Counted from the first letter of the stretch, positions 39,351-55,903 are shown. The stretch is 64,000 nucleotides of DNA from Parietaria judaica (GCA_954871525.1 OX940862.1:12048501-12112500); one strand, 5' to 3'. The notes: generated by a model from the letters alone, not told the origin. Made by a program: numbers and translations.

Positions 39351-41458
39351 CCATCATATGCGAACCATAATATAAATAATTTTGCCGTTATTAATAATTG
39401 AAAGCCCGTTTGAAGTAAAGGTTACTTTATGTTTATGGGAGTAATTTAGTAAGTTGGAGATATACATGAGAATGGAAAGATTGCCAACTCATTGACGTGA
39501 AGTTTGTGTGCAATGCATGGTGTGTTTTTAATGATTCGTGTGAGTCATTTTTTGACCTCAAAATCTTCTTCTTTTTGCTCTTTTAGATGATACACTGCTT
39601 TCATTTTTTATATTTTCCATCGACCAAATTCAACAGTTTTCTCTAAAATTAGGTGTCTATTGCAGTTTTGGCAGGCTCTGAACTGAAAGCAACCTTTCGA
39701 AATTCAAAGAAAAATGACATTGCGTTGAGAAAATACATTAATTAGAGAGGGCCACGATGGGATGCCCGGTGCGGGTTCCCGCCCTGCCCTCATTGCCCTT
39801 CTGGCCCGTGAAATGAAAGTGGGCGAGTGCAAGCCTCAGTGCCCACTTAAACGGTTGGCAGGCAAATTTACGGTTTAATTTTAAAGAAAAAAAGAACATA
39901 AAAATCATATGTTAAGATATTTTGGAGAAGCGGATTTTAGTGTTTGACGGGCTGGACAACCCGTTTCCGTTTGCAGACTGCCAATAGAAAGCCAAGGGCG
40001 GGTCAGGCAGAGGCATCGGTCCGGACCGTCGGGTGTAGGTATCTAGTGGAAAATTGAGTAGAGATTGAAGTATGTGGTCAAATGCAAAAAGGCTCAATTT
40101 TGTAAAGACTCGAGTCTTATCTTTTTTCAGTTGTTTGTTTGTGTGGTCCAAACTCCAATCTCCTAGTCATTATTTTCCTCTATTCTTGGACTATTTTTCT
40201 AGCTTTTTTATTTATTATTATTTTAGACCAACGACTACTTTTCTAGCTTAGTAACTAATACTATAGTAGTATAGTATGATAATAACTTATGTTATAATTT
40301 ATTTTGTGACATTCAGCAAAAAAAAAAAAAAAAAACTAACCACATTTAGTACAGGCTTCCAATAAAATCAAGAATTCACAGTAAGGCAGCTATAAATTAA
40401 AACTAAAATAAATAAAACTGCAATGAAATTGTACCTGTATGGATCACGGACACGGAGTAAAGAACAAACCGGACTGAGCGGATTATGCCAAATTTCTGAC
40501 AGGCTCGGATTTGTTAAGGCATAACCCCGCCCAGCCCTAAAATTCAGGCCGGGCATGGCAGCCCATAAAGGCCCGACCCGGTTCAGTTGACACGACGAGG
40601 GTTGAGTGTAAAATAGTTGAGAAGAAAACGAGTGGATGAGGGTTTGGGATTGCCAAGCATGGCGAAGACAACACACATGAAGCAATAGTGACAGGTACAA
40701 ATACAATAATGACTCCTGTGCATTGCATGATGCATATATATTGCGTATATATATACCTATATGTCTCTTGATGGGATTTACTATTTAAGAGTTTATAAAT
40801 AATTAGATTCATATAGTGATGAGAACATGAATCATACAAGAAATGAATCCATATTACGCTCTGCTAAAATACTTACAAAAGAAACGACAACTCATGTAAA
40901 GACGCTATTATTTCCTCAGCTAAATACTCGCACCCAGAAAACGACATGTTGTTTGAGAGGCGCACTAATATGTTGTCGTTGTTCGGCTTTGTAGTATTGA
41001 AGCTATTTTCCATTTCCTAGCCTTGAATTTTGAGACATGAATCAAACTAGACAAATATACAAGAAAGGAATAAAAATCATATTAATTAGTGAATCATAAA
41101 TTGATCTTTGAACCGATCAAATGGATGCCAAACACGGTAATTAATTATCATAACCGTTTCGGTTATGGGAAAATTAGTTATTTATTCGGTTTTGGTTCCT
41201 AAGTCTGGCTCACTCTCATTTTTCGTTATCTTGTCCGTAAGAGAGACTAACAAGGACTCGGAAGACCAAAACGAACAGAGGCTTCATTCTCGGTTAACAA
41301 TGCCGGATTTCTTCTGAATTCGGGTGATTGTAAAACTATTATAATTATAAAATATTGTAACTCTCCGTATGAAATAGTGTAAGAAAAATTCATTGATGCC
41401 TCCATTTTGGAAGTCTTTTATTCATCATCAAATCTATAGTTCATGTCAATCTCTTATC
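39351..41458. other. Intergenic region with transposon-like debris
   Basis: GC-richer patches at 39760-40020 and 40430-40620 (with CCCGCCCTGCCC and CCCGACCCGG motifs) resemble decayed plant repeats but show no defined ends. A poly-A run lies at about 40319-40335. The right end is the 3' flank of the GH127 gene. No gene is supported. Confidence 0.5.
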
Positions 41459-44400
41459 CTAGTTTGATAAATTAAAATAAACAGTATAGGACTCATCCCT
41501 CAAGCTCATCAATGGCGCCAGAAGAAAATCCCTCGACAAGCCTTTCGCCACGAAGCTGATCGGATGATACTCGCTCACTCCTTTGTTCAGCTCGAAGCTC
41601 GCTGCTTTCTTGAACGATGCATCGGAGAAATAATCGGAATCGCAGCCTAGTTTCAAGCTACCATTGTTCTCATTACTCACACTGTACACGAAACAGCCCT
41701 TCTTGCTCCGCGACTCCAACGACACGGTCTTCGCTTGGCCGTCCAGACCTGCGTTGACACGGAAGAGCGATGAAGAGGAGGACTTGTCGTTTGAGGAATC
41801 GACGACGGTGAGATCGTCATTTTCTCCGTGATGGGCCACAACCGTGCCAGGGAGATCAAACGGTTCGAGCTCAATTGATTTTCCGATTATGTCGTTTATG
41901 TCGGAAATTCCCGAGGAGCTCGAGTTGTCTATTATGAGCCTGAACGTCGCTTTCAGACATGTGTCGTCCCCATACCGGATCAATGTCTGCATTGTCATAG
42001 TTCGGTTTGCGTTTGACATGGCTAAGGTTGATTGTGCGTTTTCTTGTGAGAATGTGAAAAGGAAATCGTTGTAAGCGGACGGAACCGGAGCAATCCAATC
42101 GGAGAAGGAGGTGGATGATCCGGTTTTTATGTCCCAATCGCCGTCGGTGTAAGCCGCGAGAAGATAAGGACCGTAGAGAATCGCTTGTATCGAGCTATAC
42201 TGAGGCCTGTCGTCTGAATCATCGCAAGAGAAGAGCAGAAAACTCTGTTAATACGTACTTTGAATTGGTGATAGCTCGGTAAATAACTGGAAAAGCTACC
42301 TTTGATGCGCTCGGTTCTGATATTGATCGGAAACTTAAGCGTCACTTCGTCACTGGCGCTCCATTTCCTCGTGATCGAGAGAAAACTACCTGCATCGAAA
42401 ACGGAAAGTTACATAAACATACTTTGATTCTTCACAAAATTCGTGATGTTTCGAGGAAATCTTGGCTCAACCGGGACGAGAAATCTTCAAATCTTGGCCG
42501 TTCAACTTCGCTTTCGCACCGCTTGATTGCGTCCAGGTAGGCACCCGGAAGTTCAAAGTCGACGATATGTCATTTTCCCGAACCGAAGATACTCTCAAGT
42601 TCACTTGAAGAAAAGGATCCCATGAATTGACGGGCTTGACTTTTTGGTTCAACTTAAGCATTCCCGATTTCCAGTCAAGCGAGCTCGAAACATACTGAAT
42701 CACGTAAAGGCCCGGGGTTTCTCCTCCCTCCTCGAAGTATATGGTATCTCCGAGCTTTGAGAATGACTCGATTCCTAAACGAAAGTGTCGAATTAAAAAA
42801 CGGATTAGTACGAAAGATATCTTTTTATTTAAATTCCCGAACCTGTTCCATAGCAGCACCAGAAAGAATCGAATTGTTTGCCCCACCCGTGATAGCTTTT
42901 GGCCTTTGAAACGCCACGGCCGAGCGGAAGCATGTAGATCATAACTCCCGGTTCCGTCCCTCTCTGGATGCTAAGAACACCGTTCGTAAGAGCTCTTTCG
43001 TAATAATCCGCGTATGCTACGTCTTTGGTCCACCTAAATAAGTGGCGAGAGACCTTCGAAATCGCAAACATGTAAACAGAGATGTCGAATCAAATTAGAG
43101 TTACAAAGAACAAGGAGAATTACTTTCAACATGTTGTACGTTGTGCACGATTCTTCATTCTCGGTTTGTAGATTGCTCGCCAATCTCTTCGGGTCTATCC
43201 TGCTCGTGAAAAGCAGTATTACCCGAGAAAATTATACAATTAAACTACTAATGTCTAGGAACGGAAAATTAAACTTAACGAGACCGAATTACGTACCAAA
43301 ATTCACCAACTGATGTTCCTCCTGTCGCGTAGCTGTGAGACGAGTTCACGGTGTCCATGAAGAACATACCGATTTCCTGAAAACGTTGATAGTTTGCACT
43401 TGAAAAATACGACAAAAGACTCAACAGAAAGGTACGGTCAGACAGCTAAAACTAGGTACCTTGTAAAGGGGGTCACCGGTCACTTCGTACCGCATTTGAG
43501 CTCCAATTACAATTGGTATATGTGTGTTGGCATGAAAACCAGATATATCATCGGCCTAAACCATAAGAAAAAGAACGATTCGATTACACAGATGGACTCG
43601 CAAAAGCTATAAAAACGTGAGAAAATGTTGCTTACTTGTACCGCAAGCAAGCCAAGAAAGCAGGGTTTGTCGAACAGATGCGCCAACAGCAAATGCTTGG
43701 GATTTTCCTGAACCGATCCATACAAAAACACGGACAAGATATTCAAAATTGCTCGCAACGAACAGGGCAAGCTACTGCAATAAATTTACGTACCGTGATT
43801 CCGTACAGCTTGTAAAGCACGTCGTTCATGCCACCGGTTTCTTCGTTGAGCGACAAGTAATGCCTTTCAACTGTATGTTTCAAAATCACACTCCGAACTC
43901 TGTCGTAGAAGTAATCGACCATCTGCGTCATCATCTTGAAAGCCGCGTCACTCCCGGCCAATGTGTACTGATCAAAAAGCCCTGCTAAGATCTGTCCTAC
44001 CGAAAAAACGTACGAGCATGGATAAGAACATCGTGTGAACGGTGTAGTATGCGACGCTAAGCTGGAGTGTCGTTTTGACCTTGTGAATGGTGTAGTACGG
44101 AGCCCAGACGGGCTTGATGGCCTCGAAACGGTCGAAGAGCTCTGAGGGGAAGGCGGAGAGATAGCCGGTGCCGAGTTTTTCTTGACACTCCGATAGGGCT
44201 GAGACTATAGCATTCATTTTCGCTTTGAGAGTGTCGTTGTGCGTTGAGGCCCACATTTGTGCCGTAGCGCTCAAGTAATGCCCTTCAAATGACGACACCA
44301 AACGCTTTGTCATACAAATATTTTTTTAATAAATTTGAGACGGAGTCACAAGAAGAAAATAATATGACAACGAATTATAAAACAATTGTGAACTTCGAAA

Positions 44401-45537
44401 CCATGTTTTAATATAAAAAAAATTATAAATATCACATAACAAATAATACATAGATGTCATCTGGTAATCAGATTTTTAGGATGAAGATCAACAAAAGATT
44501 CCGAGGATCAAATAGAAGATTAGAATAATAATGCATTACATTTTTCTATATAAATCAATTAATTAATCGACTCAGAAAAAAAATATATATATATGAAATA
44601 ATCAAGAAAAATAATACGAATAACTAGAACAACTAAACGTATAGTTTAAGTCTTTAATTATGTCGTAAATCGTACTACAAAACTATATTATTCATGAATT
44701 TATTATTCAGACAATTGTTATTGATATAATTCAGAGTATATTATAACTACAACTTTATTTTTAATCATTATTTTACCAATCAAATGATTTCCATAATATA
44801 TGATAAAGTGAAATAAATTAGTATGTATTGGCCTCTAAAGCGTAAGTTTTATTCTGACCAACAATATTTTAAGTTTTAATCTATCTTTCATTATCAAGTA
44901 TTTAAATTCTTAATAATAAAAAACATATTATTCGATCCATAATCGCTTCTGCATTTGTATTTAAACGTGTTAATCGTGATTGTAGAAGGAAAATCTTAAT
45001 TAACCAACCTACGAAATGGCCTCGTAGCTCGACATCAGGACCTTCCCAGCCACCGTAGGGTTGACCGGGCGTTGACAAACCCGCCGTCTTCCGGAAGCTC
45101 CACACCAAGCTGTCGGAATCCAACATCAGCAAGTACTCGAGATTGGTCCGCTGACCCCTCCCGTGGACCGAACCCGGATCCAATCTCACATCGTGCAGCG
45201 ACACCTCCCTCAGGGAATCTCCGGCCGGGGAGATTCCCCCGGAGCCCTTCATTCTCCGGTATGTCATCGCCCACGCCAGCTCGTCCCTCTCCTCCCCGAG
45301 AAACTTCCTCGGGAGCAGCTCCGACCAGGCCGAGTCATCAGTCGGAGTGACATGGTTATAGTGGGAGAACATCTCGCGTCGCCAGGTGTCATTTTTCGAC
45401 GAGAGGAGCTCGTACCGGAGCGTGTGCGACGAGAGCTGGGTCGGAACGTTCGTGCATTCCTTGGTCACCGCGGATCCGCAGAGAGAAAACGCGACGAGGA
45501 GAGCGAGAGAGATCGCCGTGGAATCGAAAGACTCCAT
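41459..45537 (-). CDS. GH127-family (DUF1680) beta-L-arabinofuranosidase-like protein, secreted
   Basis: Eleven exons: 45009-45537, 44080-44282, 43794-43991, 43636-43707, 43460-43555, 43297-43376, 43124-43199, 42843-43053, 42472-42774, 42300-42389 and 41459-42213. Phases agree at every junction and give 870 residues, the usual length for plant members. The ATG at 45537 (MESFDST) starts a signal peptide of about 28 residues. Conserved blocks are THNDTLKAKM (helical-barrel region), LNEETGGMNDVLY, FHANTHIP, TENEESCTTYNML (Glu409, Cys411) and FWCCYGTG (Cys484-Cys485). By analogy with the bacterial enzyme HypBA1, the Glu-x-Cys and Cys-Cys residues form the zinc site and include the cysteine nucleophile. 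The C-terminal 250 residues are beta-rich. The likely role is release of L-arabinofuranose from wall glycoproteins or polysaccharides; plant substrates are not settled, so activity is inferred. Exon 4 is only 24 codons. Confidence 0.93.
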
Positions 45538-47705
45538 CTTTGAGCTCAATTATTGTAAGAACCCAGAAACCGGATTCTTCAGACTGAGAATTACAATGGT
45601 GAAAAGTAGAAACACATGTGAGTGAATATTATGTGTATATATATGTATATTGATATGTATATAGAAGAGAGTTGAGAGAGCTTTATCCGAGAGAGTCCCG
45701 TGAAAGGTAAGAGAGGATTATGTTTGTAGGAAAGCGAAGTGAGAATATCCACACTGACAATAATTACAATAAATCATTAAATAACTACCAATTATTACCT
45801 CTGCTTCAGATTTTTTTTCTTTTCTCTAAAAAGGGTTACAATTTAAAGGGTTGAATTGATAAAATAATACTTTTAGAAGTCAAAATCGTAATATATATAA
45901 GTTTTGAGAAATTAACACAAAAATAATGTAAGAATCAATTATTCTCAGTAACTATGTGGTAAGATAATTTGCTACTAAAAATTAAGAGAATGAGAATAAA
46001 TCAGCATTTTTTTGGGGACAAATTTTAGATCTTATATCGCAATTCCTTTGCAATTTTTTTTTTTAGTTTGATCAAATATTAAGAAGTGGATGATACTGCG
46101 CCGGATTATTTTTGTACCTTGGTCCCGTTTTTCGCCCCTTCAAAAACTAAGCTCGGTCACTGTCCACGTTCTTTTAGATTTTTTCTGTTCAAAATTGGTC
46201 TCAACTGAAACCGATCCGGGTGATTTCCTATTTTGATCTTTTCAAATTTTCACATATACAATTTTGTTATCTTTTTATTTAATTTTTCAAATATTTTTAT
46301 TTTTTGGTGAAAATCTTTCTCTCCACTAATCCTTTTGTCAACGCATTAAGTTTCCGTTTTCCATTGGCTCTATGATAATATTATACTCTAAAAGTATCTA
46401 AATCGTGAGACATTTGAGTTTCTATAAATAAGTAGCTTGACACTTTTTCAAATTCAATAAAAGTAATTAAAACTATAACTAAATACGAGTAAATCAATGC
46501 ACTGTAATGCATTAACTTGTATTAATATATGATGGGAGAGTTGAATGAATAATTGAGATTATATTCACAAATAACAAAACTATCATCTATTTCTTTCACT
46601 GTTTCATTTTGACACTCGTGAGTACAGCTGTAGTGCTTTGTTATGTCTTTACAACAAAGGTATAATTTGACTTGTAAAATTAACCAAGATTCAAGAGTTA
46701 ATATAACTTGCAAAATTAATACAAATTTATTTGACTCGATTTTAATAAAAGAGTCAATATCGACCAAGTTGTATTAAACTCTCGTATTACTAGATATATT
46801 CAATTTAAAAATAAACTGTGTTATTGGTCAAGTTTAATTGTGTAAATAGGACACGCATTTACGCAATCTCTTGTAGATGCATGTATAAGTCAATGTAATT
46901 TGATTGACTTGTATAAGATGAAACTTGTATTTAAGTACTAATTAAATATGGGAAAATATAAAAAAATGATATATTATTACCGAATAGTATCAACATAAAA
47001 CTAAGGCTCAAAATACTAGGAATTGGATTTATTTTTTTCTCGAAACTGATTAGTACATGGATTCCGGTTTCGGGTCCAAAATTTAAGAATTCGTTTTTTA
47101 ACTAACCGATTTTTTAGAAGTGGTTGATATATATTATACAATATACAAAATATATAATAAAAATATAATATATCGAAAATGTGATTCATGCATAAATAGC
47201 TTAAAACTTTAATCTTAAATATAACTTTCTGTAAAACCACCTTCTTTCTTTTTATTATTTTATTTTTCTAATATGTTTTAGACTTTTCTTTTTCTTTTTT
47301 AGGCTTGAAAACCGATTCCTAAATATCGGTCCAAAGTTTCAAATATTCAAAAAACTGGACACCTGAATCCGGGCCCCCAATTTCCGGCTCCGGTTCTGGG
47401 TCTGAAAATTCTAAACTCTGGATCCAATTTCTAATTCCGGGTAATGAAAAAAAAAAGGAATAGACTTGATTGCACCTCTATTACAAACTATTTAGTAAAT
47501 ATATGTATTTAGTAAATTAGTAACCTAGGGCATAATTCTTTCCGAGACTGTGAATAACCACATTCACGAAAAGACAAAATATATATGTATTTCAAAACAA
47601 TGTATCTGAATTCATTGTCTGTCCAAGAATTCACAAGCACATGCACATCCCTCAAAATATTTCAATAAATAAATGTCACCGATAAAGCTGATTATTTGTC
47701 ACGGC

Positions 47706-47747
<42 letters not shown>
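47706..47747. repeat. (TA)n microsatellite
   Basis: Uninterrupted TA run of about 42 bases. Confidence 0.9.
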
Positions 47748-47750
<3 letters not shown>

Positions 47751-48213
47751 CCTTGACTCGTCTACCTTCCCATATATTATTTTCTACGTAAAAATGATAA
47801 AATATCAGCATCTACTCTTGAATGAATAACTATTTGCATCATTATTTGGAAAGTATTACACCTATAAGTTATAACTATAGGCTATAACTAGGTCATATTT
47901 CATTACATTGGAATGTCTTCAAAGTTTCATTATATCTTATTATAATTTGAAAGAAAGAAATAAGAAAAATGTCTACTAATATATATATGTGTATATATAT
48001 TAATCTGTACTTGAGTAGAATTGTTACACTCTACCAATCTACAAATATCTGTAGTATTTTGCACATTAAATCATGGGTCGACATGATTGGCTTGTGCTTA
48101 TTCACGTAATGATAAAAAAAGAAAAAGAGAGAGATGACACCACCGACGATATATAAAATAAAACAAAATTCATTTTACTTGAGCAATATCTACTACTACG
48201 TGTAAGAAAAAAG

Positions 48214-48222
<9 letters not shown>

Positions 48223-48262
<40 letters not shown>
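48223..48262. repeat. (TA)n microsatellite
   Basis: Uninterrupted TA run preceded by an ACACACAC stretch. Confidence 0.9.
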
Positions 48263-48265
<3 letters not shown>

Positions 48266-49880
48266 CTTGCTTGTAATACCAACATGCACGAAACTTGGCG
48301 ATTACTTGAAGCAACAATACAAATTAAACAAAGAAGAGCTTGATAGCTCGACTCGAGTAATGGCAACAAGCTGGCTTCTCATGCTTTGTCTCGAAACTAA
48401 ATTTAGGAAAACACCAACGTATATACACTGCAAATTCTTGTCGTTTTCAATGGCCATCTTCGGTGAATTGTCAATCTCCTCACTGCTTCTTCTGCGTATC
48501 TGCATTCATCATTTTTTTTTATACGTTTCTTCTTTATCCAACAGTCCAGATTGATCTAATAGTTCAAGTCTTCTGTTATATATTTAACTTTATTACATGT
48601 AGATGTCACAAAACCGCGTCTACAAAACATATGTATTTACCCGCATCCGTAACGGAATTGAGTTTGGATCCATGACCATTCGTAAGCATCACTAATTGAT
48701 AGTACTTATTAAGTTATAATCTAGGTAAAAACATCAAAACATGGGATGTTATAAAAAAAAAAACAAAAAAAAAAACATATTTAATATTTTGTATATGTTT
48801 TATTTATTGATACTAGTACTACTATTTAAGTTTGAACCATACTCCATGAATCAGGAGGGTATGGTGGTCACATAAATACTGGGTTGAGTGGTTTAAAAGT
48901 GCAAGCAATTATTCAATTTCTAGTTGGAGAATTATACATTTCATCTCAATATATGGGTCCATTTCTTTTATTTAATTAATGAAATTAACCTTATTATAAT
49001 TTATATCTACTCACCAGTCAGAGTCACACTCAATTCATTGATGTATATTTGTCCAAATGTACTTCAAGACCCTTAATGTATTAAGGACCACTCCTATAAA
49101 TTAAAAAGAAATGAGTTCACACATTACCAACAAAATATCCAAGAATAAGAAGCTGTGAAAATATGATTAGTTTTCAATGATTCATTATAAATTTATGAAT
49201 TGTCGTTTGTGTATTTTACACGGTTGTTTATTATCATTGTCGTTTCCAAATCATGTGTCGTTTCTTTATTTTGTTAGACTCAATGCTTTTGATGCCATAT
49301 CTTCTCTTCACTTGATGTCCATTCGATTAAGGTCCTGAATCATCTAAATCCATGTCGTTTTAGTTTTTATTTATTTTTACTACGTTCCTCTTTCTATTTC
49401 TTTAGTGTCTATCTAGATTTCTGTTATTTTCTCTTACAATCACACTATCCCTTTGGTTTTTAACAGAGTTTTAGATCGAACATAATACATTTACAGTGTA
49501 AAATTGGACACCAAACTTTAAATCATAGACTATATATAGGCATGCAATTTTAGTTTGGTGCTCCATGCTATCCTTTCAAATTCGATAACACAGTATCGTA
49601 TTATCCAATTTTCGATTAAATATTCAATTTGCATTTTTTTTATTCGCCTTGACCTCATGTATTGCAAACAAAATTGTAATCCTTTGATTAAATTAACCAT
49701 TTTTTATCTTCAATTATTGCTTTTATTCCTGTTTTATATATATAGATATATATATATAACGAAGAGTAACATGAAAGAAAAAGGACATTCTCAATTCAAA
49801 ACACAAACATAAAGAGTCGTCATCAGACTTTAATCTTTCACCAAAAATTCCTAAATAGAAAAACCAAACGATTCCGCCGT

Positions 49881-50837
<957 letters not shown>

Positions 50838-51102
50838 TCTGGCGAAAATGCTCGGATCGGGAGCTCTGTAAACATTGAAAAAAAATATATAATAAGCACA
50901 CGAGGGTCGACTGTGACGCGAGCTTAAAGCTTCAAAAGCTAAAGAGTAACTGAACAAGCGAATTACAAAATCGAAGAGAGATGCGAGCTTGGACGAACCT
51001 TGAAACGAATATTCGGAGACGAAGATGGAAGCAGAAGAGCAGAGACGATCAAAGCGATGGACTTTGAGAAGAAGAAACTTCGGTTATACTTAGACGAGGA
51101 CG

Positions 51103-51212
51103 AAACCCTAGGGCTTCGAATTGACAGAAATGCCCTTTTGGGCCATCGATGAAGAGTTGAGTAAAATTAGGGCCTCTGTTTTAATGGGCCAGACCATGAA
51201 CTCCAAGGCCCA
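51103..51212 (-). promoter_or_regulatory. Telo-box and site II elements upstream of RPS12
   Basis: A telo-box AAACCCTA lies at 51103-51110 on the plus strand. Three TGGGCC site II motifs follow at 51139-51144, 51185-51190 and 51207-51212 (the last on the minus strand). This combination is well known for co-regulating plant cytosolic ribosomal protein genes in dividing cells through TCP-type factors. Positions relative to the 5' UTR exon ending at 50999 are consistent with a promoter. Confidence 0.8.
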
Positions 51213-51263
51213 ATATTTCAGCTAATTACTTCGTACTTCCTAAAATTTATGTATACGTAAGAG

Positions 51264-51946
51264 TAGGGGTGTACAAAAAAGACCCTAAACCGAATCTAAA
51301 ACCGATAACATTAATTTACCGATTTTTTCACTACCGAAAATTTATGCTTTTTTTGAAATACCAAAAAATGCGGTTTAAACCGCTACCGCTTTTTGCTAAA
51401 TGGTAGCGGTTACGGTTTTCACGATAAAAACCGCTACCGATTACCGATTAACCCCGATAATAAATTTAAATATTTTATATATTTAAAAATAGATAAATGT
51501 TTGGCCTTTAGCATTTAATATCTATATAATAATGTTTTGGCATGAATTTTTCATTCATTGATTCATTTAGTCTTATTTTATTTTAAATAGTGTGTTTTTA
51601 TTGCAATTATTTCTTTCCGTTTGAAAAATAATGAATAAAAGCCGTAAGAGAATTGACTCCATTATTTTTAATTTAATCGATTTGTTCATTACTAATTATT
51701 TTCTTACTTTAGATTATCTAATAGTAATTTGATTTTTCAAATATACGATGATTATATAACATCTTGTCAAAATGCGGTTAAAACCGAATTTAAATCGAAT
51801 TTAAAACCGATATAGCGGTAATTGGTAAAAATGGTTTTAAACTTCAATAGTGCGGCTTTCGGTTTTAAATATGAAAAAACCGAAAATGCGGTAATCTGTA
51901 TAAATAGTTATGAAAACCGAACCGAAGACTCGTTTGTTCACCCCTA
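51264..51946. mobile_element. Non-autonomous hAT element
   Basis: A 683-base element with short terminal inverted repeats TAGGGGTGTACAAA / TAGGGGTGAACAAA (one mismatch), flanked by the exact 8-bp duplication CGTAAGAG (51256-51263 and 51947-51954), the hAT hallmark. The interior repeats AAACCG and GCGGTTT motifs and has no transposase. A paralogous unoccupied site with a single TGTAAGAG exists at 57221-57228. Confidence 0.92.
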
Positions 51947-52160
51947 CGTAAGAGGTCATAGAGTCACGCAATACAGCTCTGTCGATTTTTTTATAAAAAA
52001 ATTAATATAATTACTTTATATTTTTTTTTAAAAAAAGTTAATTAGTCTAGACATTCATTCCGATTAAACAGTTATTTTTAAAACAAAATAAAAACTTAAC
52101 TTTTTTGGAAAACAAAATAGGAATCGGTTTTGTTCTTATCCATATAAAAACTAGGGTGAG
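51947..52160. repeat. Duplicated segment, copy 1 (pairs with 57221-57400)
   Basis: It shares with 57221-57400, in the same orientation, GTAAGAGGTC.TAGA.TCAC, TTAATTAGT.TAGACATTC-like and GTTTTGTTCTTATCCATATA blocks. Differences are substitutions and A-tract length. Non-coding. Confidence 0.85.
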
Positions 52161-52494
52161 TTCGGTTAACGGGTTTGAGAAATCAATTTTGCAAATTAGT
52201 TTGGGAAACCAATCTGGAGATTTTAGTCTACCAAACCAGTTTGGGAGTTTGACTTTGAAACATTGTTTGGTTAGTTTTTTTTTTTAATTTGTGGTTGAAT
52301 AATATATTACTAAAAGAAAGTATGTTTATTTTAACGAATATATACTAATATTATGTCTAAAAAATATTTGCCATATAATAAAAAATTATTCATATTGCAT
52401 GACTCTAATTACAAGTTCAAATAATGTAATGTAAAGTAATAAATATTTCGTTTCAAGAATTTATATCAATGTAATTAAGTTAATATTTAATAAT

Positions 52495-53484
52495 GGGTAA
52501 ACTGCGGCTAATGTACCCAATGTTTGATCTTTTGCGAATTATGTACCCAATGTTTATTTTTAGCGGCTAATGTACCCAATGTTTGATCTGTTAGATATTT
52601 TCGTGTTTTCCGTTAGTTGACCGTTAGAGAGTTATCCTCATCTACATGTACACTTTTTGTATTTTTGACATAACTCACTCATTTTTTGTCCAAATTTTAT
52701 GCACGACCTATGGTTAGAAAGATAAGAGATAGATCTACAACTTTATTGTTTTAAGTTTTGTAAAATAAGTTTTAGAAAAATACGAAATTTCAAATACAAC
52801 GTAAAATTAGACGTTAGTTTAATACAAAATATTTGTTTCAAGCAAATTTTAATACATTTAATGACTTTATATGGTGAAACGTAAAAGTAAAAAATTTTAG
52901 ATATATTTTTATCTTTCTAACGAGTGTTTATTTATAAATTTTGGATAAAAAACGAGTGAGTTATGCCAAAAATATGAAATATGTGATGTGAAATAATCTT
53001 TCATATTTTTGGGATAAATTACTCATCTTTTGTCCAAAATTTATAAATAAACATCCGCTGGAAAGATAAAATATTTATCTACAACTTTTTAGTTTTACAT
53101 TTCATCATAAAAAGTCATTAATTATAGTAAAAGTTTCTCGGAACAAATATTTTGCATTAAACTTACGTCCAATTTTACGTTGTATTTGAAATTTCGTATT
53201 TTTCGAAAACTTATTTTACAAAACTTAAAACATAAAAGTTGTAGATCTATCTCTTTTCTTTCCAACCGTAGGTCATGCATAAAATTTGGACAAACAATGA
53301 GTGAGTTATGTCAAAAATACAAAAAGTGTGCATATAGAGGAGGATAACTCTCTAGCGGTCAACTAACGGAAAACACGAAAATATCTAACAGATCAAACAT
53401 TGGGTACATTAGCCACCAAAAATAAACACTGAGTACATAATTCGCAAAAGATCAAACATTAGGTACATTAGCCGCAGTTTACCC
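52495..53484. mobile_element. Non-autonomous MULE 4, full-length palindrome
   Basis: A 990-base element composed of two roughly 490-base inverted arms with a short centre near 52990. It starts GGGTAAACTGCGGC, with the exact 9-bp duplication TTTAATAAT (52486-52494 and 53485-53493). Each terminus holds three copies of a 30-base unit containing TGTACCCAATGTTT. Each arm also holds an outer and an inner copy, in opposite orientations, of a segment with CATAACTCACTC and TTTTGTCCAAA. No coding capacity. It is the same family as MULE 5 at 62261. Confidence 0.95.
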
Positions 53485-53493
53485 TTTAATAAT

Positions 53494-54259
53494 ATCATAA
53501 TCTAAGCATATTTGTTAATATAATATCAATAAAATATATAACTAAATATAAAAATAATTTAATATTTGTTATATGAGTTAATTTCATAATTAATATTTTA
53601 TTATAAATAATATAATATTATTATAGAATAATAATATATTATTATGGTTTATTTTTGTTCGATTTAGTTGAAGACCAAAGACAGAAAATAACTTGTCTGA
53701 GAAAACAGAGACAATCAATATGACATCGTTAAAAACCATAAACTAGTCTCACCGCCCATAACCAAATGCTAAAATTTCAACCAAAATTTCTTATAACCTT
53801 TTAAATATATGCGATAATATACAAATATTTACGTAACATAAGGGTATTTACGTCGCATATTCCTGTATGGCGTTATTCTTATCAAACCGACCCACCAATT
53901 AGGAAGTCGTAGTGTCTAAAACTAATTAAAAAAAATTATTAGATTTTGAATTCATTCATATAATTAAATATAATATATATATTTGCTGATAATTTGCAGT
54001 TTTTTCATCCAGTTAAATTGTATCAATTTATCCATTGCAGTTATTCCAATTTCATTCATTTCCACACACTACTCTTGAAAGTCGGCTGAATCAAAATTCC
54101 ATGCTAAAAGAAGATTCCGAAAATTTTCCTGAGTCGAATAGAACTACACTATTGTCTTCTCCTTTCCCCTAGAACAAACACAAGCATACAAGTTGATTTT
54201 AAGTTTAATAGCGGGAATAAAAAAGAAAATAGCGAAAGACGAACATAATCCTCCTCCGT
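53494..54259. other. 3' flank of the eS1 gene
   Basis: AT-rich. The stretch 54174-54215 (ACAAACACAAGCATACAAG and following) is duplicated at 56960-57000 beside the eS1 pseudogene fragment. No gene. Confidence 0.6.
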
Positions 54260-55887
<1,628 letters not shown>

Positions 55888-55903
55888 TGTCGAAGCTCGA
55901 GAG

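Larger units (their letters stand above)
45538..49880. other. Intergenic region between GH127 and eS12 genes
   Basis: It begins with the GH127 promoter (a TATATATA run near 45636-45645). It is otherwise AT-rich with (TA)n at 47706-47747 and 48223-48262. Segments at 46080-46220 and 47040-47430 contain CCGGTTYYGGG-like and ATTCCGG motifs typical of decayed repeats. ORFs at 48267-48675 are short, mutually out of frame and unsupported. Confidence 0.5.

Noticed and set aside
39760..40620. GC-rich patches with short ORFs
   Set aside because: Frames are broken and no domain is seen; best explained as decayed repeats.
48267..48675. Two overlapping plus-strand ORFs of 70-95 codons
   Set aside because: Different frames, AT-rich codon use, no splice-consistent extension and no recognisable protein.
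52511..52585. Three regularly spaced repeats that look like a CRISPR-type array
   Set aside because: The 30-base period is a subterminal feature of a plant transposon, with related rather than unique spacers and no bacterial context.
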